This document shows positions 1-7,470 of a stretch of 12,037 nt of DNA, piece by piece. Source of the DNA: Lachnospiraceae bacterium (GTDB taxonomy: Bacteria; Bacillota_A; Clostridia; Lachnospirales; Lachnospiraceae). Position 1 is the first letter of the stretch, and every line of letters starts with the position of its first letter. The notes below the pieces were generated by a model, which did not search any database, was not told the DNA's origin, and saw only the letters and a program-made list of their open reading frames with translations. The DNA lies in contig JAFPAZ010000221.1 in the NCBI GenBank assembly GCA_017390645.1, positions 1 through 12,037 on the forward strand. The letters are read 5' to 3'. Both the position numbers and the translations under genes were made by a program.

Positions 1-2517
1 GGTGTAAAAAACGGATTTAAATTTGATCAGGGTGCAAGTACCATTACACAACAGTTAATTAAGAATAATGTATTTAATGTTGGTTTGAACGAGAGTGGTA
101 TCCAGAAACTGGAACGTAAGATTCAGGAACAATACCTGGCAATTGAACTTACAAAGAAAATGAGTAAAGAAGATACCATTGAGTATTACTTAAATACCAT
201 AAATTTGGGACATGGTGCTCATGGTGTGGAAGCGGCAGCAAATACTTATTTTGGAAAGAGTATTTCAAATCTGACCATTTCGGAATGTGCTGTTTTGGCA
301 GGAATTCCTAAGAGTCCTACGAAATATGATCCCATCGCACATCCGGAGGACAATGCAGTCCGTAGACAGATTGTACTAGATTATATGCTTGAACAAGGTT
401 ATATTACCCAGGAAGAATATGATGAGGCTGTGGCGGATAATGTTTATGAAAGAATCCAGTTTTATGATGAACAGCAGTCACAGGAAAGTGATATCAACAG
501 TTATTTTGTGGATGCCGTAATTGAACAGGTAATTGATGATCTGATTGCAATCGGATATACAGAAACCCAGGCTTCAAATGCCATTTATACAGGAGGGCTT
601 AGTATTTATATTACCCAGGATCCTGAAATTCAGGCAATCTGTGATTCGGTTGTAAATAATCCGGAATATTATTCCGGAAGTACAGAAGTTTCTTTGGAAT
701 GGTTGTATTCAGTAGAAAGGGCAGATGGAACAGTAGAGAATTATTCCCATACTAATATTTTAAACTATTATTCCAAAATAGATCCTAATTTTTCATTGAT
801 TTTTGGCAATGAGGATAAGGCAAAGGCCATTGTAGAGGAATATAAGGGAATTATCGCCCAGGAGGGGGATGTTTCACTTGGAGAAAGTATGAAGACCACC
901 ATTCAGCCACAATCGTCCTTTGTTTTAATGGAACAAAGTACAGGAAAGGTTCTGGCTTTAACAGGTGGACGTGGCGAAAAGACCACGAACCGTTCTTTAA
1001 ACCGAGCAACTCAGGCAAAGAGACAACCGGGCTCAACTTTTAAAGTATTAGCAGCCTTCCTTCCTGCAATTGATACAGCAGGAAAGACGTTAGCTACAGT
1101 TTATGATGACTGTGAATACTACTATGGTAATAATACCTCAGGTAAGATGGTACGGAACTGGTATGGTTCGTCTTATCTTGGTTACTCTACTATAAGACAG
1201 GCCATTGAATATTCTATGAATATTGTTGCGGTAAAATGTCTTGCAGATGTAACACCAGACGTAGGTTTTGACTATATGAAAAATATGGGAATTACCACCT
1301 TGGTAGACAGCAGAACCGGAAGTGATGGAAGAGTGTATTCTGACCGGCAGCTGGCAACTGCGTTGGGTGGTATTACAGATGGTGTATTGAATATTGATAT
1401 TACGGCTGCTTATGCATCCATTGCAAATCAAGGTGTATATAATAAGCCAATTCTATATACCAAAGTATTGGATCATGACGGAAATGTAATTTTAGAGAAT
1501 ACTCCTACTTCTACAAGAGTCATGAAAGAGTCTACAGCGTGGTTAATTACCAGTGCCATGAAGGATGTTGTGACCGGTTCTAGAGGTACAGGAGGAAGAG
1601 CCCGTCTTAGCAGCGGAATGCCGGTAGCAGGTAAAACAGGTACTACTTCAAATGAATATGATTTGTGGTTCTGTGGATATACCCCATATTATACAGCTTC
1701 TGTTTGGATGGGATATGATATAAATACAGAATTAAATACGGTTTCCGGTCATTTACTTATGTGGAAAACGATTATGGATCAGGTAATCGAACTGAAACAA
1801 CAGGAAGTGATAAATTTCCCAAGTTGTTCTGATATTACTTCTGCCGCGATTTGTCAAAAGTCCGGACTTTTAGCCATTGATGGAATTTGTGATAGTGATC
1901 CAAGAGGAAGTCAGGTAAGAGTTGAGTATTTTGCAAAAGGAACAGTTCCTACAGAAACCTGTAATCATCATGTTAAAGTAAAGATATGTAATGATACAGG
2001 ACTTCCGGCTACAGAATTTTGTCCTGATGTTTCGGCAAGGATTTATATTGTCCGGGAAGAAGGAAATGAGGATAAAGCTACTGCAGATACTCCGTATCAG
2101 TTACCGAAGAAATTTAAAGATACAACTTGTGATATTCATTTGACTCCGGAATCTTTGAATGTGGAAACTGATTTCGTGTTAGAAGGAGATGGAGGCGAAG
2201 GACCGTTTACGGTTGTTACCTCTATTGGAGAGGGTGGAACTGTCAGCATAGGGTCTTCATCTGTTCCAAGAGGAGGTTCTTTACAGTTTATTGTTATACC
2301 AAAGGATGGTTATCAGGTAGATAAAATTTTGGTAAACGGAAAAGAACCAAAAGCATATCATGACTCTAATTCGTATGTTGTGGGACAGGTTCGCCAGAAT
2401 CTTCAGATTACAATTTCTTTTGTACCTAAGCAGGAACCGACTACAGAAGAGCCTTCTATAAGTACACAAGAGCCAACGACAGAATCTGTTTCAAGTGAAG
2501 TAACTTCAACAGAATAA
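1..2517 (+). CDS. Class A penicillin-binding protein (PBP1A type), 5'-truncated by window edge
   Basis: Bifunctional peptidoglycan synthase acting outside the membrane: an N-terminal GT51 glycosyltransferase polymerises lipid II and a C-terminal transpeptidase crosslinks the strands. The frame is open from base 1, so the start, membrane anchor and first GT51 motif (EDxxF) lie outside the window; the TTG at 85 is internal. Numbering from base 1, GT51 motif GASTITQQLIKN is at residues 11-22 and the RKxxE motif with the second conserved Glu is at 39-43. The transpeptidase has STFK (345-348, nucleophile Ser345), SMN (405-407) and KTG (545-547), so it should be active. After it come a cysteine-containing stretch (about 600-710), a small beta-rich domain with GEGGTVSIG (about 740-805) resembling bacterial surface repeat modules, and a Thr/Glu/Ser tail with two EPTTE copies. 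Family assignment is firm; the role of the C-terminal additions is unknown. Confidence 0.95.
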   Translation, partial: GVKNGFKFDQGASTITQQLIKNNVFNVGLNESGIQKLERKIQEQYLAIELTKKMSKEDTIEYYLNTINLGHGAHGVEAAANTYFGKSISNLTISECAVLAGIPKSPTKYDPIAHPEDNAVRRQIVLDYMLEQGYITQEEYDEAVADNVYERIQFYDEQQSQESDINSYFVDAVIEQVIDDLIAIGYTETQASNAIYTGGLSIYITQDPEIQAICDSVVNNPEYYSGSTEVSLEWLYSVERADGTVENYSHTNILNYYSKIDPNFSLIFGNEDKAKAIVEEYKGIIAQEGDVSLGESMKTTIQPQSSFVLMEQSTGKVLALTGGRGEKTTNRSLNRATQAKRQPGSTFKVLAAFLPAIDTAGKTLATVYDDCEYYYGNNTSGKMVRNWYGSSYLGYSTIRQAIEYSMNIVAVKCLADVTPDVGFDYMKNMGITTLVDSRTGSDGRVYSDRQLATALGGITDGVLNIDITAAYASIANQGVYNKPILYTKVLDHDGNVILENTPTSTRVMKESTAWLITSAMKDVVTGSRGTGGRARLSSGMPVAGKTGTTSNEYDLWFCGYTPYYTASVWMGYDINTELNTVSGHLLMWKTIMDQVIELKQQEVINFPSCSDITSAAICQKSGLLAIDGICDSDPRGSQVRVEYFAKGTVPTETCNHHVKVKICNDTGLPATEFCPDVSARIYIVREEGNEDKATADTPYQLPKKFKDTTCDIHLTPESLNVETDFVLEGDGGEGPFTVVTSIGEGGTVSIGSSSVPRGGSLQFIVIPKDGYQVDKILVNGKEPKAYHDSNSYVVGQVRQNLQITISFVPKQEPTTEEPSISTQEPTTESVSSEVTSTE

Positions 2518-2525
2518 GAATATTT

Positions 2526-2561
2526 GAACAAAGTGTGCCCCTGCACACTTTGTTCTTTTTT
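2526..2561 (+). terminator. Rho-independent terminator of the PBP gene
   Basis: A perfect 12-bp stem (GAACAAAGTGTG at 2526-2537 with CACACTTTGTTC at 2544-2555) has a 6-base loop and is followed by six T (2556-2561). It begins 9 bases after the PBP stop codon. Read from the other strand the stem is followed only by a mixed AT stretch, so it may also slow convergent spoVA transcription. Confidence 0.9.
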
Positions 2562-2572
2562 ATCTATATGAA

Positions 2573-2598
2573 TTAAATGTCTGAAAAAAGACATTTAA
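2573..2598 (-). terminator. Hairpin after spoVAE, possible weak terminator of the spoVA operon
   Basis: A perfect 10-bp inverted repeat (TTAAATGTCT at 2573-2582, AGACATTTAA at 2589-2598) lies 9 bases beyond the spoVAE stop codon. It is AT-rich and on the minus strand is followed by only a moderately T-rich run, so it may work together with the stronger hairpin at 2526-2555 that minus-strand transcription reaches next. Confidence 0.45.
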
Positions 2599-2606
2599 GG
2601 GCTGGA

Positions 2607-2963
2607 TTATTGTTTCATTTTTGGAGAAAAAACAAGAGCTGCTAAATAGGAAAAGATAAGGGCAGCACTGGTACCGGCTGCAGCAGCTTGAAAACCACCC
2701 CGAAACAATCCTAAAAAACCATCTGTATCTATGGCTTCTTTGATTCCTTTCCAAAGATTAAATCCAAAACCGGTTAAAGGGACTGTAGCGCCACATCCTG
2801 CCCATTTGGAGAAGGGTTCATAAATCCCTAATGCACCAAGAACAGCTCCGATGATTACTAGGATTACCATGACACGTCCTGGCATCAGCTTTGTTTTTTC
2901 AATTAAGATTTGTGTCAGTATACATATAATTCCGCCGGAAATAAAAGCATTTATATAGTCCAT
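2607..2963 (-). CDS. spoVAE: Stage V sporulation protein AE (SpoVAE/SpoVAEb)
   Basis: Small integral membrane protein of 118 residues, part of the SpoVA complex in the spore inner membrane that passes dipicolinic acid. The sequence has hydrophobic segments near residues 3-21, 28-49 and 95-113, and the family-typical GCGATVPLTGFGFNLW stretch in the middle. That stretch resembles the GGAGTLVPITGFANS stretch of SpoVAC, in line with the known relationship of the two proteins. The ATG at 2963 lies 5 bases after the spoVAD stop codon. Its binding site, GAAAGGG, is inside the end of spoVAD, which implies translational coupling. It is the last gene of the operon here. Confidence 0.93.
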   Translation of the reverse strand: MDYINAFISGGIICILTQILIEKTKLMPGRVMVILVIIGAVLGALGIYEPFSKWAGCGATVPLTGFGFNLWKGIKEAIDTDGFLGLFRGGFQAAAAGTSAALIFSYLAALVFSPKMKQ

Positions 2964-2968
2964 ATTGT

Positions 2969-3988
2969 TTACACCCTTTCAAACATAATACCATGAGCAA
3001 TGGAAGGAATATTTTGTCCTTCGTTAAAACTAACCGTGGACAATAGAGCTCCTGTTGGAACAAATAAGATTCGTTTCCATACTTTCTTTTTTAATTGTTC
3101 AAAAATATAACCACACAGGGTAGAGGCACAACATCCACAACCGGACCCCCCACTATGCGTATCCTGCTTTTCATTATCGTAGATTTCAATTCCACAATCC
3201 ATGTGAAGGTGACTGATTTCATATCCATTGTCCCTTAATAACTTAAATAAAATTTCCTGTCCGATGTAGCCTAAATCTCCCGTGATGATTTTATCGTAGT
3301 AATCAACAGATAAATTAAAGTCAGTGAGATTCTGATAAATAACATTGCACGCAGCAGGAGCCATTGAGGCACCCATATTCATGGAATCGCGAATCCCATA
3401 GTCCATGATTGTTCCGGTGGTAATACCTGTAATTTTTATGTCACTTTCTTCGGAAGATAAAACAACAGCTCCACTTCCCGTAACCGTCCATGTAGCACTT
3501 AAAGGACGTTGGTTACCATATTCTAAAGGAAAACGGAATTGCTTTTCGGCACTGGCGAAATGGCTGGAAGTTACAGCTGTGGCAAAGTCTGCAAAACCAC
3601 CGGAAATACACATGGAAGCTAAGGATAAAGATTCCCCCATAGTGGAACAGGCCCCGTAGAGGCCAAAAACGGGAATATTTAAGTCTTTCACTCCGAAGGT
3701 ACTTCCGATTAACTGACCTAGTAAGTCACCGGCAAATAAATAACGTATTTGTTCAGGCTTTAAATTCCCTTTTTTGATGGCAGTTTTAATGGCTAGCGTG
3801 ACTAACTGGCTTTCGGCTTCTTCCCAGGTATTTTGACCTAATTCAAAATCTTTGGTTATCATATCAAAGTAGGATGCAAGAGGCCCTTCTCCTTCTTTCG
3901 GTCCTACAATGGATGCATAAGAGTGAACATAGGGTGTTTTTTCGAAAGCAATACTTTGTTTTCCTTTTTGAATCTTTGTATTCTGCAT
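2969..3988 (-). CDS. spoVAD: Stage V sporulation protein AD (SpoVAD), DPA-binding
   Basis: A soluble protein of 339 residues with a thiolase-like fold, known in Bacillus to bind dipicolinic acid and needed for its uptake into the forespore. Visible family features are the N-terminal TPYVHSYASIVGPKEGEGPL region, the YGACSTMGESL segment around the thiolase-type cysteine position, and the glycine/cysteine-rich GGSGCGCCAS stretch near the C-terminus. The open frame runs upstream to 4135, but that part only shadows spoVAC. The ATG at 3986-3988 is chosen because it overlaps the spoVAC stop codon as TAATG, with a GGGGGT-type binding site about 9 bases upstream, and because SpoVAD homologues start there. 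Length and motifs are complete. Confidence 0.95.
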   Translation of the reverse strand: MQNTKIQKGKQSIAFEKTPYVHSYASIVGPKEGEGPLASYFDMITKDFELGQNTWEEAESQLVTLAIKTAIKKGNLKPEQIRYLFAGDLLGQLIGSTFGVKDLNIPVFGLYGACSTMGESLSLASMCISGGFADFATAVTSSHFASAEKQFRFPLEYGNQRPLSATWTVTGSGAVVLSSEESDIKITGITTGTIMDYGIRDSMNMGASMAPAACNVIYQNLTDFNLSVDYYDKIITGDLGYIGQEILFKLLRDNGYEISHLHMDCGIEIYDNEKQDTHSGGSGCGCCASTLCGYIFEQLKKKVWKRILFVPTGALLSTVSFNEGQNIPSIAHGIMFERV

Positions 3989-4449
3989 TATAATACCCCC
4001 AGACTTGATAAAATATAGTAGATAAAGCCAAGAACAAAAGAAGAAAAAATACCATATAAGATAACTGGTCCGGCGATAGTAAATACTTTTACACCAATAC
4101 CAAAAACCTGTCCTTCTTTTTGAAACTCGATACAAGGAGCAGCTACTGAGTTTGCAAAACCTGTAATGGGAACCAGAGTTCCGGCACCACCTAATTTGGC
4201 GATTTTTGGATATATATTAAATCCCGTTAAAATGATACTTAACAATACCAGAGTAATGGTAACATAAGTGCTGGCATCTTCTTTGTTTAAATCCAGATTC
4301 GTCTGAAATAAATGAAAAAATAATTGACCTATTACACAGATGAGGCCACCAATCCAGAAAGCATGAAAACAGTTCTTTACGAGAGAATGGGTTGGTGTTA
4401 CTTGTTTTACATATTGATTGTACTCTTTTTGTGAGGGTTCTTGTTTCAT
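3988..4449 (-). CDS. spoVAC: Stage V sporulation protein AC (SpoVAC), spore membrane channel
   Basis: Integral membrane protein of 153 residues; Bacillus SpoVAC behaves as a mechanosensitive channel and is thought to be the release route for DPA during germination. The hydrophilic N-terminus (MKQEPSQKEYNQYV) is followed by hydrophobic segments near residues 28-47, 62-78 and 117-148, with the conserved GGAGTLVPITGFANS stretch before the last. The start at 4447-4449 is set by an AAAGGAG site 8 bases upstream; the frame continues back to 4494 without such a site. The gene starts 13 bases after the spoVAB stop and shares one base with the spoVAD start, so the four downstream-most genes are tightly packed. 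Confidence 0.95.
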   Translation of the reverse strand: MKQEPSQKEYNQYVKQVTPTHSLVKNCFHAFWIGGLICVIGQLFFHLFQTNLDLNKEDASTYVTITLVLLSIILTGFNIYPKIAKLGGAGTLVPITGFANSVAAPCIEFQKEGQVFGIGVKVFTIAGPVILYGIFSSFVLGFIYYILSSLGVL

Positions 4450-4462
4450 ATATCGTTCTCCT

Positions 4463-4885
4463 TTACATGATAAAATATTGTACAAAGGAACCAATGCCTT
4501 TTCCTAATGCAATGCTGATTAAGACATAAGGAAGTCCTTTTCGTATGGAAGCTCTTCTTGAAAAAACCGGAATGGTGTTTGCAACTTCTGCAAGGGCACT
4601 TACCAAAGAGCCAACAAAAACGCCAGAGAAAAAACCTAAAATTGCAAGTCCGGCAATACCTAATGGGACAGGTATGGAATATACGGAAATCAGATTTCCG
4701 AGAGTGGAACCTAATAAGATAAAAGTTTCATATAATTTTAAATGTTTTATGGTATGGGTTTGTGCCGCAAAACGTGGAAAAATTCCAATGGTGGAAATAA
4801 AGGCGATAAATGCTCCGGCGATGATAAGACCGGCGCCAAAACCTAATAACACTAAAAGAACATACTTAATCCACATCAATTTCAT
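4463..4885 (-). CDS. spoVAB: Stage V sporulation protein AB (SpoVAB)
   Basis: Very hydrophobic membrane protein of 140 residues with about four predicted segments (near 5-31, 50-68, 72-98 and 117-138). The middle carries the family-like block TIKHLKLYETFILLGSTLGN and the end a short basic loop (FSRRASIRKGLP). It overlaps the 3' end of spoVAA by 20 bases. The ATG at 4883-4885 follows a long GGAAGGAAGGGAA purine tract that serves as its binding site; a second ATG three codons in is less well placed. SpoVAB is needed for DPA transport in Bacillus but its exact role is not known. Confidence 0.92.
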   Translation of the reverse strand: MKLMWIKYVLLVLLGFGAGLIIAGAFIAFISTIGIFPRFAAQTHTIKHLKLYETFILLGSTLGNLISVYSIPVPLGIAGLAILGFFSGVFVGSLVSALAEVANTIPVFSRRASIRKGLPYVLISIALGKGIGSFVQYFIM

Positions 4886-5495
4886 TTCCCTTCCTTCCTT
4901 CGTTGGTAATTAAAGCTGTATTTACTTCCTGTTCATAGGTACGCATCTGAACTTCTAGTGGCGATGGGTCGGAACTTAAATTTTTATGGGATAAATGATT
5001 AAAATATAAAATGACGCCACTTGGAAGTCCAATGCAGTAGGAAAGCTGTAATATGGAGGGACCTGATGGGTAGGTTCCCATAAATAATTTGTATAACATA
5101 ACAAATGTATCGGAGGCATTCACATCTGTATTATAAGAAATAATGGCATAGGCGGAACCTAAAAAGGCAAGAAGGCAGATGAATGTCAGTTTTAGTAATG
5201 TTAAAGCTTTGTTTTCCGGTTTTGCTTTTTTAAAGTGTACCAGAATATCAGGTGCCCCAACATTTATAACCTTAACATCGGGATAAATGTTATTTATCTC
5301 CTGAATGACTTCTAAAAGAGAAATTGCAAGGTGATTTTCATTCGCCTGGTTGCGATTTGCAATTTTTAAGGTGCTGACATGATTTTTTATGTTTTTATCT
5401 TGACAATAAATTTTGGCAAAGTCCCCAATGGTTACATGATCTTTAGTAATTGCGATACTCATTTCTGCTTTTATATATAGGTCAACAGAGTTCAT
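4866..5495 (-). CDS. spoVAA: Stage V sporulation protein AA (SpoVAA)
   Basis: First gene of the spoVA operon; 209 residues. The N-terminal half (about 1-95) is soluble with VDLYIKAE at its start and a VTIGDFAKIYC motif. Two hydrophobic segments follow (about 97-120 and 147-175), then a charged tail. In the SpoVA family the soluble half packs as tandem small domains and SpoVAA and SpoVAB act together. The frame is open upstream to 5603, but the upstream residues are AT-rich noise. The ATG at 5493-5495 is selected by GGAAAGGAAG about 7 bases before it and by homologue length. Loss in some clostridia (C. perfringens has only AC, AD and AE) makes its presence here informative about lineage. Confidence 0.92.
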   Translation of the reverse strand: MNSVDLYIKAEMSIAITKDHVTIGDFAKIYCQDKNIKNHVSTLKIANRNQANENHLAISLLEVIQEINNIYPDVKVINVGAPDILVHFKKAKPENKALTLLKLTFICLLAFLGSAYAIISYNTDVNASDTFVMLYKLFMGTYPSGPSILQLSYCIGLPSGVILYFNHLSHKNLSSDPSPLEVQMRTYEQEVNTALITNEGRKGNEIDVD

Positions 5496-5535
5496 AACAA
5501 ACTTCCTTTCCAAATATATTAGTGATTCATGAAAA

Positions 5536-5564
5536 TAGTATGGGAAAAAAATGAAATAATATAT
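5536..5564 (-). promoter_or_regulatory. Candidate sigma-G-like forespore promoter of the spoVA operon
   Basis: On the minus strand CATACTA (5536-5542) matches the sigma-G/F -10 pattern CATNNTA. Seventeen bases upstream lies ATATA (5560-5564), which fits the GNATR -35 pattern apart from the G. Transcription would start near 5529, about 35 bases before spoVAA. Known spoVA operons are read by sigma-G, which supports the assignment, but the -35 is weak in this AT-rich spacer. Confidence 0.45.
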
Positions 5565-5570
5565 ATGAAA

Positions 5571-5700
5571 ATTATGGAAAGTATGGTAGAAAATAATAAG
5601 CAAGAAAGATAAAACAGAGGGACGTATAAAAATGGATGAGGGGATAAAAGTTGAACGGATGAAAATAGAAAATGGATGAGAAAGAAAATGATAGTGGTAA
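5571..5700. other. Purine-rich divergent spacer with a 10-bp direct repeat
   Basis: The spacer between spoVAA and the ABC ATPase has almost no C on the plus strand (four in 130 bases) and is dominated by A and G. AATGGATGAG occurs twice, at 5631-5640 and 5671-5680, exactly 40 bases apart, with related GGATGA copies between. I find no convincing gene in it. A TATGAT-like -10 for the ABC genes is visible at 5713-5718, but without a good -35. Confidence 0.5.
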
Positions 5701-5749
5701 CTTGAATGAATTTATGATAAAATTGTAGAAAAATCCAGTGAGGTGGGAA

Positions 5750-6493
5750 ATGAAAATATTACAAGCGATAAATCTTACCAAATGTTATGATAAAGTACCT
5801 GTAGTAAGTCAGGTTTCCTTTGAAATTGAAGAGGGAGAGATATATGGTTTTGTAGGAAAAAATGGTGCAGGAAAAAGCACTGTAATACGGATGATTCTGA
5901 ATTTTATTAAAAATTATGATGGAAAGATTGTTCTTTTTGAAGAGGAAGAAGTTCATTCAGTAAAACCCATCGGGGGCTTTGTAGAATATCCATCTATCTA
6001 TCCTTCTATGACAGCACTGGAAAATCTTATGGTACAGGCGAAGTTATGCCACATGGAAGACAAAGAGAGTCTTCTTAACATTCTAAAGGAAGTTGGACTA
6101 AAGAATGATAAAAAGAAAGCAAAATATTTCTCATTGGGAATGAAACAGAGGTTAGCCATTGGGATTGCCCTGGTAGGAAGTCCTAAACTACTAGTTCTGG
6201 ACGAGCCTATGAATGGTCTTGATCCTATGGGAATCAGGGAAATCAGAGAGTTATTAGTAAAATTAAATAAAAAATATGGTATGACAATTTTTATTTCCAG
6301 TCATATGCTTACAGAATTATCAAAAATTGCGACAAAGTATGGTTTTATGAAAGAAGGCAGATTGGTAGAAGAAATTTCAGCAGAGGAACTGGAAGAAAAA
6401 TTACTTCGGTTAAAAGAAAAAGGAGTGAAAGGTGATTTGCTGGAAGAATATTTTATGATGGTAATGGGGGAACAGTATGAAAGAATTGATTAA
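5750..6493 (+). CDS. ABC transporter ATP-binding protein, BcrA/LanF type
   Basis: Cytoplasmic ATPase of 247 residues that powers the permease encoded next to it. All nucleotide-binding motifs are present: Walker A GKNGAGKST (36-44), signature SLGMKQ (128-133), Walker B LLVLDEP (147-153) and H-loop His185. At the Q-loop position the sequence reads GFVEYPSIYPSMTALEN, with Glu79 in place of Gln; this is usual for the bacitracin/lantibiotic self-protection branch (BcrA, LanF-like), which suggests export or removal of a peptide or antibiotic from the membrane. The substrate cannot be read from sequence. A GTG at 5738 is also in frame, but the ATG at 5750 is preferred because GAGGTGGG sits just before it. 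The last 17 bases overlap the permease gene. Confidence 0.92.
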   Translation: MKILQAINLTKCYDKVPVVSQVSFEIEEGEIYGFVGKNGAGKSTVIRMILNFIKNYDGKIVLFEEEEVHSVKPIGGFVEYPSIYPSMTALENLMVQAKLCHMEDKESLLNILKEVGLKNDKKKAKYFSLGMKQRLAIGIALVGSPKLLVLDEPMNGLDPMGIREIRELLVKLNKKYGMTIFISSHMLTELSKIATKYGFMKEGRLVEEISAEELEEKLLRLKEKGVKGDLLEEYFMMVMGEQYERID

Positions 6494-7304
6494 GATGGAT
6501 TTTTATCGATTAAAGAAATCCATGGCACTTAGGGTATGTATCGGTGTTGTAATGGCTGGATTTATTGGAATTACTATTTTATTTAAAGCAGTTCTTTCTT
6601 TTTTAGATGTGGCGAAATTAGAGGCTGCCGGAGGCGATGAAACGGAACTAGAAGCGTTGCAGGTTATGGATGCCTATAATTTTACATTGATTGGTCTATC
6701 ATTTGCTCAGATTTTAGGAATTATTATTTGTGTTTTTGTTGCAATTTATGTTGCAGGAGAGTTTCAGCAAAGAACTGTTAATCTGGCTGTTTTAAAAGGG
6801 TATAAGAGAGGACAGATTTACCTTTCAAAACTTTTAAACACCATGCTTGGAGTTGCTGTAATTTACATAATTTCTTTTGTTTCAGTTTTTCTTACTGCAG
6901 GAGTTTGTTTTGGTTTCGATTTCGATATAGAAGGGTCTTTGGACCGCTTCCTTCTTGTAGTTTTATTGGATTTGATATTATATGTCTCTTTAGCTGCCTT
7001 TTTTGTCATGATTTCTTTTTTAACTACTCACGAAGGTGCAGCCATGACCATAGGAACGGTTCTTTTGGTTTTACTTACTACAGGATTTTCGGTAATAGAT
7101 TCTTCCATCAATGGAAATTCAAACATTCCTTTTAGTGAAGAAACCAGAAGTGGAAAGTATTGGATTGCAACTGTAATAGAGGATTTTTCTTATCTGGAAA
7201 TTGAAAATCATGAAGTACAGTTTGCAGTTGTTTTATCTATAGGTTATTTACTTGTTAGCAGTTTGTTAGGCATTTTGTACTTTAGAAAAAAAGATTTGAA
7301 GTAG
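6477..7304 (+). CDS. ABC-2 type transporter permease
   Basis: Membrane subunit of 275 residues partnering the upstream ATPase. Six hydrophobic segments are visible, near residues 18-42, 70-96, 115-143, 155-180, 186-207 and 245-267. After the second comes the cytoplasmic GEFQQRTVNLAVLKGYKRGQIYLSK stretch typical of ABC-2 permeases of this group, where it resembles the coupling helix. The loop between segments five and six is hydrophilic and extracellular by the positive-inside rule. Translation starts inside the ATPase gene (17-base overlap) from GGGGGA six bases upstream, so the pair should be made in a fixed ratio. No strong terminator is seen after it; the next gene has its own promoter. 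Confidence 0.88.
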   Translation: MKELIKMDFYRLKKSMALRVCIGVVMAGFIGITILFKAVLSFLDVAKLEAAGGDETELEALQVMDAYNFTLIGLSFAQILGIIICVFVAIYVAGEFQQRTVNLAVLKGYKRGQIYLSKLLNTMLGVAVIYIISFVSVFLTAGVCFGFDFDIEGSLDRFLLVVLLDLILYVSLAAFFVMISFLTTHEGAAMTIGTVLLVLLTTGFSVIDSSINGNSNIPFSEETRSGKYWIATVIEDFSYLEIENHEVQFAVVLSIGYLLVSSLLGILYFRKKDLK

Positions 7305-7409
7305 AACAGGGCGTTTTGAGTGGCTTAAAGTAATAAGGTATTTGGATGGATATAGTAAGTGTAAGGTTTAAAAATACAATTTTATTTCTAAGATATGAAG
7401 CATAAACTA

Positions 7410-7438
7410 TTGAAATTCGTTTGATTTTAAGGTATGAT
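7410..7438 (+). promoter_or_regulatory. Near-consensus vegetative promoter
   Basis: TTGAAA (7410-7415) and TATGAT (7433-7438) are separated by 17 bases, each one base from the sigma-A consensus. It lies 33 bases before the ATG of the hypothetical protein at 7471, with AGGGAGG (7458-7464) as its binding site. The 105 bases between the permease stop and this promoter hold nothing I recognise. Confidence 0.8.
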
Positions 7439-7470
7439 GAAGGCATGTTTTATGATTAGGGAGGAAAAAT

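Noticed and set aside
85..87. TTG at 85 as the start of the PBP gene
   Set aside because: The frame is open back to base 1 and the upstream codons encode the conserved GASTITQQLIKN motif, so the gene begins before the window.
3989..4135. Upstream extension of spoVAD by 49 codons
   Set aside because: It lies inside spoVAC, has unusual composition, and the ATG at 3988 has a coupled TAATG start matching homologues.
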